From contig CM061141.1 of NCBI GenBank assembly GCA_030789695.1, positions 166,477,079 through 166,541,078 of the forward strand: 64,000 bases of DNA, in the 5' to 3' direction. The position numbers and the translations under genes are program-made. The notes beneath the pieces are model-generated. The model had not been told where the DNA came from. It searched no databases and saw nothing but the letters and a program-made list of their open reading frames with translations. The DNA is from Scilla litardierei (taxonomy: Eukaryota; Streptophyta; Magnoliopsida; Asparagales; Asparagaceae). Within the stretch, counting starts at the first letter, position 1; the number at the start of each line of letters is the position of its first letter. Positions 33,561 to 44,294 of this stretch are shown here, piece by piece.

Positions 33561-34560
33561 TTGTGACCCTCATGAGTCCTGAAGCCTGTCTTGGCCACGT
33601 CCTCCGCCTTCATCCTGATCTGATGATAGTCTGACTTCAGATCAATCTTCGTGAAGATAGTAGACCAGTGTAACTCATCAAATAGCTCATCGATGACTGG
33701 GATGTGGAACTTGTTTGGGACCGTCTCCTTATTCAGCGCCCTGTAGTCCACGCAGAAACACCAACTCTCATCCTTCTCACCAGCAACACATGACTAGAAA
33801 GGGGCTAACACTCGGCCGAATAACTCCTGCCCGCACCATCTCTGCCACCATCCGGTCTATCTCATTCTTCTGAGCCTGAGGGTAACAATAAGGTCTCACA
33901 CCGATATGGGACACGTCCTCCTGTAATACTATGTCGTGCTCATGGTCCCTAGGTGGTGGGAGACCCTGTGCTCTGGAAAAACATCCTCGAACTGTCCTAA
34001 TAGCTGTTGCGCCTCCTCTGGAATGGCCTGCCCACTCTTGGCTTCAGCCCCTTCCTCGCACGCGACACCCTGCAGCTCCACCAAAAACCACACCTCTCGA
34101 CCTAGATGGTCCTAGCTATAGTCTTCAGCGAGACCATGGTCCTGTATAGGCTGGGATCCCCATGCAGTGCCGCAGTTATGCCGCCCTCCTGAAACTCCAT
34201 CCTGAGCATTTTCCAGTTCACCTTTATATCCCGCAGTGTCTGTAACCACCTCATGTCTAGAATCACTGCTCTCCATATCTAAGGGCATGAAGTCCTCCAT
34301 CACCTGAGTCCCCTGTAGTGTCAGAATCAATCCACGACACACCCATCGACTGCTCTCTATCTAGTCTGTCCCCATCATGACGCCAAAACTGTATGTGTCC
34401 ACCAGATGAAGACCATGCTACTCCACCACTCTCCTGGAGATAAAATTGTGGGTAGCCCCACTGTCGATCTATACGGTCACCTCCTGGTCATAGATGTGTT
34501 CCCTCAACTTCATGGTATGGTTCGGAGTAAACCCTACCACAGAGTTCATGGAAATCTCTG
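32246..34560 (-). pseudogene. pol: E3 pol: protease, RT, RNase H, integrase zinc domain; degenerate
   Basis: Minus strand, right to left. Protease has DSGATHNFIS (about 34450) and FMPLDMESSD...GDPSLYRTMVSLKT-like remnants in shifting frames (34340-34130). RT has [40 protein letters not shown] and [10 protein letters not shown] (33751-33500). The RT thumb is [17 protein letters not shown] (about 33230). RNase H spans 33120-32870 and the integrase H2C2 domain 32676-32253. Integrase ends abruptly at the copia junction, so no catalytic core is present. The sequence type (the ALPDFTKTF and VYRELRAIVLAVQKW style) is a chromovirus other than Tekay, Reina/Galadriel-like by recollection. Many stops and frameshifts. 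Confidence 0.87.
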
Positions 34561-34679
34561 CCACATCCAAGTTGTGATGCTCCCCACCTCAGTCTCGATG
34601 GCCTCATCCTCTATGTCAGCCTCCTCATCCTCATCCTCGAGGTATCAACACCTACAGCTTGTGCACCGTGTACCTATGT

Positions 34680-35501
34680 CCTGGGGTGAACCTCTCATCA
34701 CACATGAAATATAGACCCTTCTATCTCTTCTCCATCATCTCTCGTCTGTCATCCTCCTAAATTTTCATCCTGCTAGTGGTGACCCACTCTTCTCCCCGGC
34801 CTTCTCATTGCTGGTCTGCTCGGCTCTGGTCGTCACATTTTTCCCTCCTGTCGATGTCTGGGTACGAGACACAGGTCCACTTCAACTATTCCTAGACCTC
34901 CTCTCCTCCATCAGGCGATCCTCCTCCATCTGAGCAGACATCATGGCCTCCATCCGGTCCTGAGATTTCTTTATGCAAACCCCTGTATGAAGGTGCTCTC
35001 CCTCATCTCAGCAGATAATCCACGCACTCGTCCTGATAGTTCCTCAAACCTCTCACTGTAGTCACTCACCATAACAACCTACCTGAGTGAAAGTAACTGC
35101 TCCTACAAATTCTGCAAATGAGTATCACAGAATCTCTCCACCAACACATCCTTAATCTCCTCACATGAGCAAAACTGCCGCCTCTCGTCCCTCCACTGGT
35201 ACCACATCAGTGCCTTTCCATCTAAACATACCGCCGCCTCCTCCAGCTTCTGCTCTTCTGTCATGCATGACACTTTAAAGAACCTATTTGCCTTGTAAAT
35301 CCATGCCACAAGATCCTCTCCCACAAATATGGGCATCTTTAGCTTCTGTATCCTGCCATCCACCCCAAAGGTCTCTTGGTCTGCTCATCCACCTGTGTGC
35401 CTGGGCTGGTGGTAATGTTACCACATCTCCATGTACCGCTCAAAGCCCCTATGTGGGTCCCACTCACGATCTCTATGCTCCACTTGCCCCCCGGTCGCCA
35501 T
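34680..35501 (-). pseudogene. gag: E3 gag, degenerate
   Basis: The start codon is at 35501 (minus). The gag core KLKMPIFVGEDLVAWIYKANRFF...EEAAVCLDGKALMWYQW...CEEIKDVLVERF lies at about 35370-35110. Further on, a single-knuckle-like MCDERFTPGHRY (about 34700) corresponds to the C..C...GHKC site of this clade with Cys lost. Stops occur upstream (about 35420, 35390) and throughout the second half. The 5' leader and LTR of E3 are cut off by E4 at about 35572. Confidence 0.82.
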
Positions 35502-36026
35502 AGTCTCCCCAGTCGTCGCCTCCTGTAAAGTCACATCGTTCCTCCACAAAGTCTATGTGGCATCTCCCATCATTGATTCGGGGTGAAAAGTGTATATTTA
35601 TACCCCCTAACTACCCTTATTTTGTGCTAAAGATTGGGCTTAAACTTGCTCTTTTGGGTATATTTTCATTTCATGTCATTTTAGGAGATTACTCTCATTC
35701 TTGGCACAAAATATAGATTTTATCATCTTTATTGGCTTCCTGATATTTTTCATATGCTCCTGGTATTATTGTGATCATTTTTGAGAATTAATTGAGCAAT
35801 GGATAATTTCATATGAATTTTGGGAGGTCAATATTAATTTATAATAGTCATTATATTACTTTTCTCATTATATGGACTAATTTCTCCATCTTCTATTTTT
35901 CAGGTACTCCTACGAGTCTTAGAGATTTTCCAGAATTTTCTGGGATTTTTCTGGGATTTCTAGGTATTTTTGGAATTATTTGGAGGAGAAAAGGGGATTA
36001 AAACCCAGAAAATGGATTTTTATTGG

Positions 36027-36311
36027 GGTGCCACGTGGCGCAACCACGCGGCACCACGTGGCCCCAAGAGCTGGGCATTTCCGCAATTTGTGTCGCTGCG
36101 TGTTGTTTAATTAAGAAAAAAAATATAAAAACCCTATGTGTACGGGCCGGCCTGCTGTCCGGCCCACTTTCAAATCCCACTGGGCCACTGTAGCATGAAA
36201 AAAAATAAAAAAAACAAAACAAAAACGCTCGCGCACAGGCAGCGCGGGCACGCGCTTTGCGTGTGCCCCCAATTGAATTACGGGCTTAGCGCCCGCTCCT
36301 TTGGAGCGGGC
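36027..36311 (+). other. Cluster of G-box palindromes and GC-rich hairpins in E4 U3
   Basis: CCACGTGG lies at 36031-36038 and 36054-36061. GGGCCGG/CCGGCCC flank 36144-36165. GGGCACGCGC and GCGTGTGCCC lie around a TTT loop near 36247-36269. GCCCGCTCC (36291-36299) and GGAGCGGGC (36303-36311) also face a TTT loop. All recur in the 3' LTR at 47090-47380, where the second stem is perfect. Confidence 0.75.
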
Positions 36312-37012
36312 GGTCTTTGGGGCAGGTCGGGTGCGATTTCCCCGACCCGCAAGCCCATTTCCTCTATTTTGTTGCGGCCTGTGCGAAAATTGTAAGGGCT
36401 TCTGTTTTTTCTGTTTTTAGGGTTTTTTGGGGTTTTCTTCTTCCCCAAAGCAAGGGGTGAGGATGGAGGACATGGGAGGATGATGGAAGCTTGGTAAAGG
36501 TGCTCAAGAGAGAGAGAGAGGTTTAATCTTAGAGAGATCTTAGGTGAAATCTCTCCTTTTCCTTGTGTATTTTGCATTTCTCTCTTTGTATTAAACTTGT
36601 GATGAATTTGTTTATGAATCTCATTTTGTTTAGTATGATTGAGTAGTGTTGTTTGGCTTGGGCTGTGACTCATCTAGATTGGTTGTTAATTTTAGTTCTA
36701 ATTGCCTCTTGCTTACTTTCATGTTAATGTTGGGTTATTATTAGGGCACAATTTAATTGGCTAAAACCCAAGTGGACACTCTTCAAGAAGAGACCATGTT
36801 TATCTTTGATTAGTGCCATGATGATACATCCATTCCTATTGCTAATTGTTGTGCTCTTTAATGCTAAATTTTTCGATTGAATGTCCTTAGCCGGATGATC
36901 AATTGAGCTATATGCAGGTAATTAGAGCTTAATTAACACCAATCATAGTGAACCCATAACCCATGCTTTCTCTCCTAGCTATCCTAAATCCCCATTTGGT
37001 TCTCTAACTCTA

Positions 37013-37017
37013 CCCAC
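37013..37017 (+). repeat. E5 target-site duplication, left
   Basis: CCCAC before E5, repeated at 43881-43885. E4's LTR resumes directly after it. Confidence 0.95.
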
Positions 37018-37265
37018 TGACGTGCGTTTATATTTCATATATTCACGCACGTTTTCTTTTGTGTTTTTCCGTATTTTCCGCCGTCTTTTATTCGTTTTCT
37101 CGTATTTTCTCGTTTTCTTTCACTTTTCTTTGTTTCTCCATGTTTGCAGGAGATTGCCCGCGTAGGGGACGTTTAACGACGATATCTCAAGTCCCCGGAG
37201 CAACGGGAGGAGTCACGTGTGATCCAGGGGGTCAAACGACGAAGATTACATCTTTCAGCCCCTCA

Positions 37266-37634
37266 CCTGGTCGGTTGGTCATCCCCAACCGATCGGGTAA
37301 TGCACGCGTGCACCACCCGGTCTCAGCCGAAGCTCAAGTGGAAGTCACCCGACCGGTTCACAGGCCGGTTCAACGGGGGCCAACTCTCTGTCTTCTTGAG
37401 CCAAATTCCAACCGATCGGGTGACTCTCACCCGATCGGTTCATCTGTAGCTGATGCTGAGGAGTCGAGACACGGGCACCCAACCGATCCCTTCACCCGAT
37501 GGCGCCAAGATCCAACCGGTCACTCCAAGAACTCAACCGACCGGTTCATATGACCGGGTGAAACTCCGCCGTTTTCTGTTCATTATCTGTAACAGATCAC
37601 CCAATCGGTTGACTTGTCAACCGATCGGGTGGCG
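37266..37634 (+). repeat. E5 U3 array of AACCGATCGGGTGA palindromes
   Basis: Full or near-full sites in both orientations at about 37288, 37409, 37429, 37483, 37600 and 37620, plus half-sites and the ACCGGTC/GACCGG variants (37350, 37515, 37540). The core is CCGATCGG. It ends about 50 bp before the TATA box. A copy lies at about 42396-42764. Confidence 0.85.
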
Positions 37635-37683
37635 TTTTTTTCTGCGGGTTTGGACCCGAACCATTAGGGTTTCGAAGTGGGGC

Positions 37684-37690
37684 TATAAAT
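37684..37690 (+). promoter_or_regulatory. E5 LTR TATA box
   Basis: GGCTATAAATACACG just downstream of the palindrome array; the second copy is at 42812-42818. Confidence 0.75.
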
Positions 37691-38758
37691 ACACGAGGCT
37701 GGCCGACTTGAGGGGGATCTCCTGGAGTTTTTAGGGCTTTTTGCCCCCCTTCTCTTATGAGTTCTAGGTTAGTTTAGATTAGGTCTTTTGCTCAATAAGT
37801 CTTGTATTGGATTGACGATTCAACTCAAGATAAGTATTTTCCTCTCTTTTTCTCCATTGTTTGTATTGTGTTTATTTTGCTTGATGGTGAAAGTTTATAT
37901 GTCTTTTGTGTTGTTTGTTTATATGTCATTCACCATTGAGTAGTTCTGATGAACCCTAATACGAGTTAGGGTAGGATTGTTGCTTGGAAATTTACATTAG
38001 ACTTGGTTGCATATCACGTGTTCGATGAAATGCGTCAATGGGGATTTCTAGCGATCTGGGTCCAATTCGTACGACAACACACTAGATGTGTTGGGGGTTG
38101 GGGTCCGGTGCTTGTCCAGTCAAGATCCGCTTCGATGTGTCGCTAGAAATCGCATTCGACCTATTTGGCCATTAGGGTTACGCGGGGGTGTTTCATTGTC
38201 ATTGGCGGGAGAAAGACCGCCTCTGACCGTCGGGCCTAGGGGGAATAAACTTGGCGGTTGACTCCCTAGCCACAGCTCACGCCCCTAGTGTAGACATCGA
38301 GTCCTCGCGCGCGGGAGCGTCTTGGACGAAGTGTTGGGAGATATCATTGTGGCCTTAATGCTCCCGGTTGCGGAAGGTGTTAATGGACATGGGAATGCCC
38401 ACCGTCCAGAACCGGGTAGGCCTACCGTGCTTGGCACCGACCGGAATATCGGGCCATGGACGCTAGGTACCACCTTTTGGGGCAATGTCTCACCCTGGGT
38501 CAAGTCAAATGCCAAGTGTCATGAGTGCTCTAGCCCGTGTTAGCGGGGATTCATTTCGTGTCTTTTTCATTTCTTTCCAGTATTCCTACACTTCCACCCA
38601 AATCATCCGCGTAGCTAGCACGCGACCTAGGCGAGGCTAGTAGCCACTCAAGCCATCCACCTCCCTGAGTTCGATAAACCCGCACCCTACACTAACCGTG
38701 CACTTGCGGTAAAACGACACCGCGCCCATACCGTAAACGGGGCACCGGTCAAGTTTTT

Positions 38759-38777
38759 GGCGCCAATGCCGGGGAGG
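38759..38777 (+). other. E5 primer-binding site, tRNA-Asp-like
   Basis: TGGCGCCAATGCCGGGGAG begins 8 nt inside the LTR. It matches the TGGCGCCGTTGCCGGGGA type with one small change, as in Athila/Ogre elements. Confidence 0.75.
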
Positions 38778-38985
38778 CGTTCGGTTTGATATTAGCTTAG
38801 CTTGGGTTCATTAGACTACGCATTAAAAAAAATTCTTTTTCTTTTTTTTATTTTAAAAAAAAACATATTCAATAACCAAGAAATTTTTCCCCCACCTTTA
38901 TATTATTTTTTTGTTATTCTCTTGTACTATTGACGCTCCTCTCTAGTTTTCTTATTTTTGTTGTCCAGGTATCTTTGATATTACC

Positions 38986-39530
38986 ATGTGGAGATCAAAT
39001 TTCGATGCTCAAATGGGAGGATACGATCCTTATCCAGTTGTGGTTTGTGAGACTTGTGGGATGGCGGGGCACGTGTATTATGATTGCCCATTTATGCTTG
39101 AGAGCCTCCCCCCACTCCAAGGCCAAACATTTTCCCACAACCTTAGCCCAAACACCTCCCATCCATTTCCTCAACCTTATACCCCTCCACAAACACAAGA
39201 AGAATCAAGCCTCGTGTCTCTCCTTGAAAGTGCCATGTTTAACCAAGGCCAAATATTACAAAACTTGATGGTACCAATCACCGAGCCGACACCGAGGTGA
39301 GGGGATGAAGGAGAGAATATACCCACCTTCATGGTTGAGACCACCATGCCATCGGCCACCATAGACACATCTCATGCCGATGCCCCAATTTTCCCACACT
39401 ACCACTTGGATGACGAAGCATTTTTTGATGATGATAGTGAGGATGGGGAGATTTCTCTAGGATCTGTGGGAGAGACTTTTCATCTTTATCTGGATACCCA
39501 TATGAGTCCTATAAGAGCACCGAGGAGACC
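38986..39530 (+). pseudogene. E5 zinc-knuckle ORF (gag C-terminal remnant)
   Basis: The ATG at 38986 starts an ORF with an early CCHC knuckle, CETCGMAGHVYYDC, of the style found at the end of Athila-type gag (CEICGGxH..C). A Pro/Gln-rich segment follows, then a LLESAMFNQGQILQNLM helix. A TGA at 39298-39300 interrupts, after which the same frame continues with an Asp-rich stretch (DDEAFFDDDSEDGE, about 39400). Near 39530 the frame shifts into the acidic ORF. The gag capsid core that precedes the knuckle in relatives is missing altogether. Confidence 0.65.
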
Positions 39531-40346
39531 ACAGAGCTTATGCATACCGGCGAGGAGGATGTGCGTGAGGACGACGACACCACGACCACATACGAGTGGT
39601 CTGCTCCACATCCACCTCCACAGCCATCTCTGTCACAGCTTCCTCCTTGGTCGGTGGTCAACCATGAGGACGTCATTCAGGACATCGGGCAGATGGAGGA
39701 GCATGAGCATATTGTCGAGGAGGATGTGCATGAGAGCTTGGATACGATCGTCCACTTCATGGAGCCCGAGCCACATCTACCTCTACTGTCACGCTCCACT
39801 TCTTCTACGGCTGATCATCTACTTGAGCATATTGCCCCTATTCAGGGAGATTTTCATACTCACTCTCACTCCACATTTGAGTCTCGCTTTTCACGTCCTA
39901 TTTTTTTAGACTCATATATATTTGACACACCATATCTCTCGCAGGACACAGGATCGACTTCCCTTGAGGTATGCTGCGGTGTGTCACCACCTGGGGAGCA
40001 ACTTCACATGGAGAGCGAGGATTTGGTCGTCACTAGTACAGAGGATAGCGACCCATTCTCAGGGAGTATTCGTCACCCGTTTACTATTCTCCCATCTTAT
40101 GTTGACGATTATCTCTGGGATACATTTATTTTGGGAAATAATTTCTTGCCATGGACTAATGCACCTCGTCCTTTGCAGGTCACAGGTGGACACCTACGAG
40201 GGATGCTTGGAGGTGCATTGCTTGGGTCCATTGGCACACGTGGCACAGCGCTTCTAGCGGAGCCACAGAAGGAGCAGTTAGAGCAACTACCTGCCCCACT
40301 TCAAATCTTGGATCCGCCTATGCTCAGGTGTATCCTAATCCAGTAG
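39531..40346 (+). CDS. E5 acidic ORF with conserved C-terminal motifs
   Basis: A 268-residue frame (ATG 39540), rich in Glu, Asp, His, Pro and Ser, with no domain I recognise. The C-terminal part has YVDDYLWDTFILGNNFLPW, then MLGGALLGS..GTALLAEPQKEQLEQLP, then LQILDPP. The corresponding segments of E4 and E6 are FYIDDY...FFGN and YYDDPIWTSFIGSLTYFPW, then IEQLPPSLHIRDP. The conservation implies selection on the protein. The position (between gag and the CATTGAGGACAATG block) is where pol lies in autonomous relatives. The last residues are shifted compared with E6. The start codon is uncertain because the frame joins the upstream ORF by a frameshift. Confidence 0.6.
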   Translation, partial: TELMHTGEEDVREDDDTTTTYEWSAPHPPPQPSLSQLPPWSVVNHEDVIQDIGQMEEHEHIVEEDVHESLDTIVHFMEPEPHLPLLSRSTSSTADHLLEHIAPIQGDFHTHSHSTFESRFSRPIFLDSYIFDTPYLSQDTGSTSLEVCCGVSPPGEQLHMESEDLVVTSTEDSDPFSGSIRHPFTILPSYVDDYLWDTFILGNNFLPWTNAPRPLQVTGGHLRGMLGGALLGSIGTRGTALLAEPQKEQLEQLPAPLQILDPPMLRCILIQ

Positions 40347-42146
40347 TGTAAAAATTTACCGCTTTCTAGTTTAGATTTGAATAATCTCGTCTCCTCTCAT
40401 TAGCGAGGGGAGCGTATCTAGGATTTTCTTTTGCATCATAATAACCCTTCATGTCGTGCCCTTCTATTATTTCACCCCACGTCCTCTTCCGAGGAGAACG
40501 AGCAGACTGTCTCTCCTGCATTCTGATTTCTTTCTTTTTCGATTTTCCCCTAGCATATTTCTGCATCACATTGATCATATCATTTTGCTAGCATTGTCAT
40601 GTTCAGCTTGGGGGAAATCGACTTTTGTGTGCTTGTTTTCGTGTGTCGTTGTTGTGTGTCTGTGTCTAGGTGTTCTTTTGTCGTGTTTTATATCTTTTAT
40701 TCTGTATGTTTCTTTTTCTTTATTTTCCTGTTTCGTTCGTGTATTTTTCGTGTTTTTCATTTTTTGCGTCGGTGCGTAACTCCCCTACATTTTCATTGCC
40801 CTCCCGTATTCACTACTATTGCATTGAGGACAATGCAAGTTTCAGCTTGGGGGAGTCGCACTTCGTGCGTCATTTGTCTCTTTTTCTTCGTTATTTGAGT
40901 CGTTTTTCTCCGTGTTTTTCTTTTTCTTTTTCTTTTCTTCATTTTATCTCTTTCTCCTAGAGATGAACCCTATGATGAATTGCCACGAAAATCACACGCA
41001 CACCTTGCACGGCTTCGATAATCACATTCACTAACCCTAGGATATCGAGTCCTCTTGCATTTCATGCATCGCGGGTCCACTTAGCTTTTTATGAGTCGTG
41101 CGTCGTGCCTAGCTGTTTGGTGTGCTTCTACTTTGTGATTTTACTTTATATACCTGTCCAGGAATGACCCCTAGATTATCATGCTTCGATTTGGATATGC
41201 GGTATTTATTTCCCCTGTCTGCTTCTGCATGCTATATATATATATCGTGTACTTCAATTCGCATGTGTCGGGATTCCACAAACAAGGACTAGGATAACCC
41301 ATTTAGCCTATGCTCTGACTAGCGAAAAATATCTCCTTTGCCCAAGTGTTTAGAATCCGATTTCATTTTTATTTTACTTGGTGCAAATCCCCTCGTCTTG
41401 TATCGTTCTCCCACTTGGGAGAGTACACATGTATATATCCCAATATCCAAAAATCCAAAAAAAAAAGAGAAAAGAAAAGAAAAACCCAAAAAGAAATGAA
41501 GAGAAAAAAAAATATGTATATCCAAAAGGCAAAAAAAATACAAATACCCAAAATCCAAAAAAATTCCCGTGTGAATATTTTCCTACTTGCCGAGAATAAA
41601 GGGAAGGCGAGAATTTGCACCGAGTGTTCTACTCCACATCATCTCAACCCCCATCGTTTTCGAAAACACTTGGCTTCGGAGATTTTTAGCTATTATCTAG
41701 GCTTTAGTGTGTTGATTTCCTTAACCATAGTTATGGAGTCCCCGATGCATGATACGCTTCGATTCTCGCTCTATTCTCATGCATGCTTGAGCTATATATT
41801 CACCGCTTAATTCGAATCGAATCGATATTTGGGTCATTCCTTGGATTGGTGTATATCGAGCTTTATTGCACATCGTAGATAGTGACACCATCTGCTAGCA
41901 CACGACCACACTCACTCGCGCTTCACTGCGTGGGCCCACGACACTTGTTTGGACTCACATTCCTTGGTTTAGTGTTGTGTATTGTCGTATGCTTGCTTCG
42001 TGTGGCGTGTTTGATTTTGTTGGCCCTTACGGGCGATCTAGGATATAGAGTTTTCTTTTTCTCTCTTTCTCTCTATTTTTCCCCTCCGAGCTCCTACTCT
42101 CACTCGTCTTCCTCGAGGACGAGGAAGAGTTCAGCTTGGGGGATTT
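40347..42146 (+). other. E5 3' noncoding region with repeated AGCTTGGGGGA motifs
   Basis: TCAGCTTGGGGGA-type sites lie at about 40606, 40842 and 42131; the last is the polypurine tract. The middle one follows GCATTGAGGACAATGC (40830), a block shared with E4 and E6. 41440-41570 is A-rich on the plus strand. I see no convincing protein; the short ORFs are low-complexity. Confidence 0.7.
42132..42146 (+). other. E5 polypurine tract
   Basis: CAGCTTGGGGGATTT directly precedes the 3' LTR, whose first base is C instead of T (CGACGTGCG). Confidence 0.7.
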
Positions 42147-43880
42147 CGACGTGCGTTTATATTTCATATATTCACGCACGTTTTCTTTTGTGTTTTTCCG
42201 TATTTTGCGCCGTCTTTTATTCCTTTTCTCGTATTTTCTCGTTTTCTTTCACTTTTCTTTGTTTCTCCATGTTTGCAGGAGATTGCCCGCGTAGGGGACG
42301 TTTAACGACGATATCTCAAGTCACCGGAGCAACGGGAGGAGTCACGCGTGATCCAGGGGGTCAAACGACGAAGATTACATCTTTCAGCCCCTCACCCGGT
42401 CGGTTGGTCATCCCCAACCGATCGGGTGATGCACGCGTGCACCACCCGGTCTCAGCCGGAGCTCAAGTGGAAGTCACCAGACCGGTTCACAGGCCGGTTC
42501 AACGGGGGCCAACTCTCTGTCTTCTCGAGCCAAATTCCAACCGATCGGGTGACTCTCACCCGATCGGTTCATCTGTAGCTGATGCTGAGGAGTCGAGACA
42601 CGGGCACCCAACCGATCCCTTCACCCGATGGCGCCAAGATCCAACCGGTCACTCCAAGAACTCAACCGACCGGTTCATATGACCGGATGAAACTCCGCCG
42701 TTTTCTGTTCATTATCTGTAACAGATCACCCGATCGGTTGACTTGTCAACCGATCGGGTGGTGTTTTTTCTACGGGTTTGGACCCGAACCATTAGGGTTT
42801 CGAAGTGGGGCTATAAATACACGAGGCTAGCCGACTTGAGGGGGATCTCCTGGAGTTTTTAGGGCTTTTTGCCCCCCCTTCTCTTGTGAGTTCTAGGTTA
42901 GTTTAGATTAGGTCTTTTGCTCAATAAGTCTTGTATTGGATTGACGATTCAACTCAAGATAAGTATTTTCCTCTCTTTTTCTCCATTGTTTGTATTGTGT
43001 TTATTTTGCTTGATGGTGAAAGTTTATATGTCATTTGTGTTTTTTGTTTATATGTCATTCACCATTGAGTAGTTCTGATGAACCCTAATACGAGTTAGGG
43101 TAGGATTGTTGCTTGGAAATTTACATTAGACTTGGTTGCATATCACGTGTTCGATGAAATGCGTCAATGGGGATTTCTAGCGATCTGGGTCCAATTCATA
43201 CGACAACACACTAGATGTGTTGGGGGTTGGGGTCCGGTGCTTGTCCAGTCAAGATCCGCTTCGATGTGTCGCTAGAAATCGCATTCGACCTATTTGGCCA
43301 TTAGGGTTACGTGGGGGTGTTTCATTGTCATTGGCGGGAGAAAGACCGCCTCTGACCGTCGGGCCTAGGGGGAATAAACTTGGCGGTTGACTCCCTAGCC
43401 ACAGCTCACGCCCCTAGTGTAGACATCGAGTCCTCGCGCGCGGGAGCGGCTTGGACGAAGTGTTGGGAGATATCATTGTGTCCTTAATGCTCCCGGTTGC
43501 GGAAGGTGTTAATGGACATGAGAATGCCCACCGTCCAGAACCGGGTAGGCCTACCGTGCTTGGCACCGACCGGAATATCGGGCCATGGACGCTAGGTACC
43601 ACCTTTTGGGGCAATGTCTCACCCTGGGTCAAGTCAAATGCCAAGTGTCATGAGTGCTCTAGCCCGTGTTAGCGGGGATTCATTTCGTGTCTTTTTCATT
43701 TCTTTCCCTTATTCCTACACTTCCACCCATATCATCCGTGTAGCTAGCACGCGACCTAGGCGAGGCTAGTAGCCACTCAAGCCATCCACCTCCCTGAGTT
43801 CGATAAACCCGCACCCTACACTAACCGTGCACTTGCGATAAAACGACACCGCGCCCATACCGTAAACGGGGCGCCGGTCA
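42147..43880 (+). repeat. E5 3' LTR (1734 bp)
   Basis: Same length as the 5' LTR with few substitutions; array at about 42396-42764, TATA at 42812. Followed by CCCAC (43881-43885). Confidence 0.97.
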
Positions 43881-43885
43881 CCCAC

Positions 43886-44107
43886 TTAGGATAGAATTGT
43901 AATTTCATCACACGTTTTTCCCACACTATTCCACCGTTAACGAGGTGGTTGTAACACGCTTTATCTTTCTTTATCGATCAAACTTGCGAATGTAGAACGA
44001 CTTGTCCCTGTGATCCGACCTGGTACTCACCGGTTAATTTTTATTGCATTGACGCTCCTACGCTTGGGAGTGGAAGGCGTGCATGTGCGCGTTTTCCGGT
44101 TCAACCA
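43886..44107 (+). repeat. E4 5' LTR, second part
   Basis: Resumes after the E5 target duplication and ends GGTTCAACCA. Its last ~100 bp (TGACGCTCCTACGCTTGGGA...) resemble the end of E6's LTR (53796-53869), showing that the two families are related. Confidence 0.85.
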
Positions 44108-44109
44108 AT

Positions 44110-44128
44110 TGGCACCGTTGCCGGGGAC
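44110..44128 (+). other. E4 primer-binding site, tRNA-Asp-like
   Basis: TGGCACCGTTGCCGGGGAC, three nt inside the LTR end; one mismatch to the Athila/Ogre type. Confidence 0.85.
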
Positions 44129-44294
44129 AACGGTTTCTATTATTAGCATTTTTGATTGATTTCGAAAGTTCTAGTGTGATACTACTATCTCTTAGTGTGA
44201 GTCTTTTCGATTCTTCATCTTTCACTTATTGTTCATCCTTATTTATTTTACGCTTTTTGAGTCTTTTTTATTGTTTGTTTTTGTTTTTTTAAAC

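Larger units (their letters stand above)
35572..37017 (+). repeat. E4 5' LTR, first part
   Basis: Matches 46622-47954 until 36906; positions 36907-37017 are missing from the truncated 3' LTR. The start is TTGATTCGGGGTG here versus TGTGATTCGGGGTG in the 3' copy. Palindromes and hairpins lie at 36027-36311. Confidence 0.9.
37018..38751 (+). repeat. E5 5' LTR (1734 bp)
   Basis: TGACGTGCG...CGGTCA. It contains the CCGATCGG array (37266-37634) and TATAAAT at 37684-37690. The end carries CCTGAGTTCGATA...GTGCACTTGCGGTAAAAC, a U5 signature shared with solo LTR E8. Confidence 0.97.
37018..43880 (+). mobile_element. E5: complete pol-less Athila/Tat-type element (6863 bp)
   Basis: Two 1734-bp LTRs, perfect 5-bp target duplication, primer site starting 8 nt inside, and a 3.4-kb internal region with a zinc-knuckle ORF and an acidic ORF. 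It lacks the gag core, protease, RT and integrase. Near-identical LTRs indicate recent movement by enzymes supplied from elsewhere (inference). Confidence 0.95.

Noticed and set aside
36000..36320. Bacterial-type terminator from GC-rich hairpin and T run
   Set aside because: Nuclear plant retrotransposon LTR; the TTT is the loop, not a trailing U tract.
38759..38777. tRNA gene at the primer-binding sites
   Set aside because: Only the ~18-nt complement of a tRNA 3' end is present; no cloverleaf sequence.
41430..41580. A-rich tract as a LINE poly(A) tail
   Set aside because: It lies inside E5's internal region, no LINE ORF is upstream, and the equivalent purine-rich tracts occur in E4 and E6.
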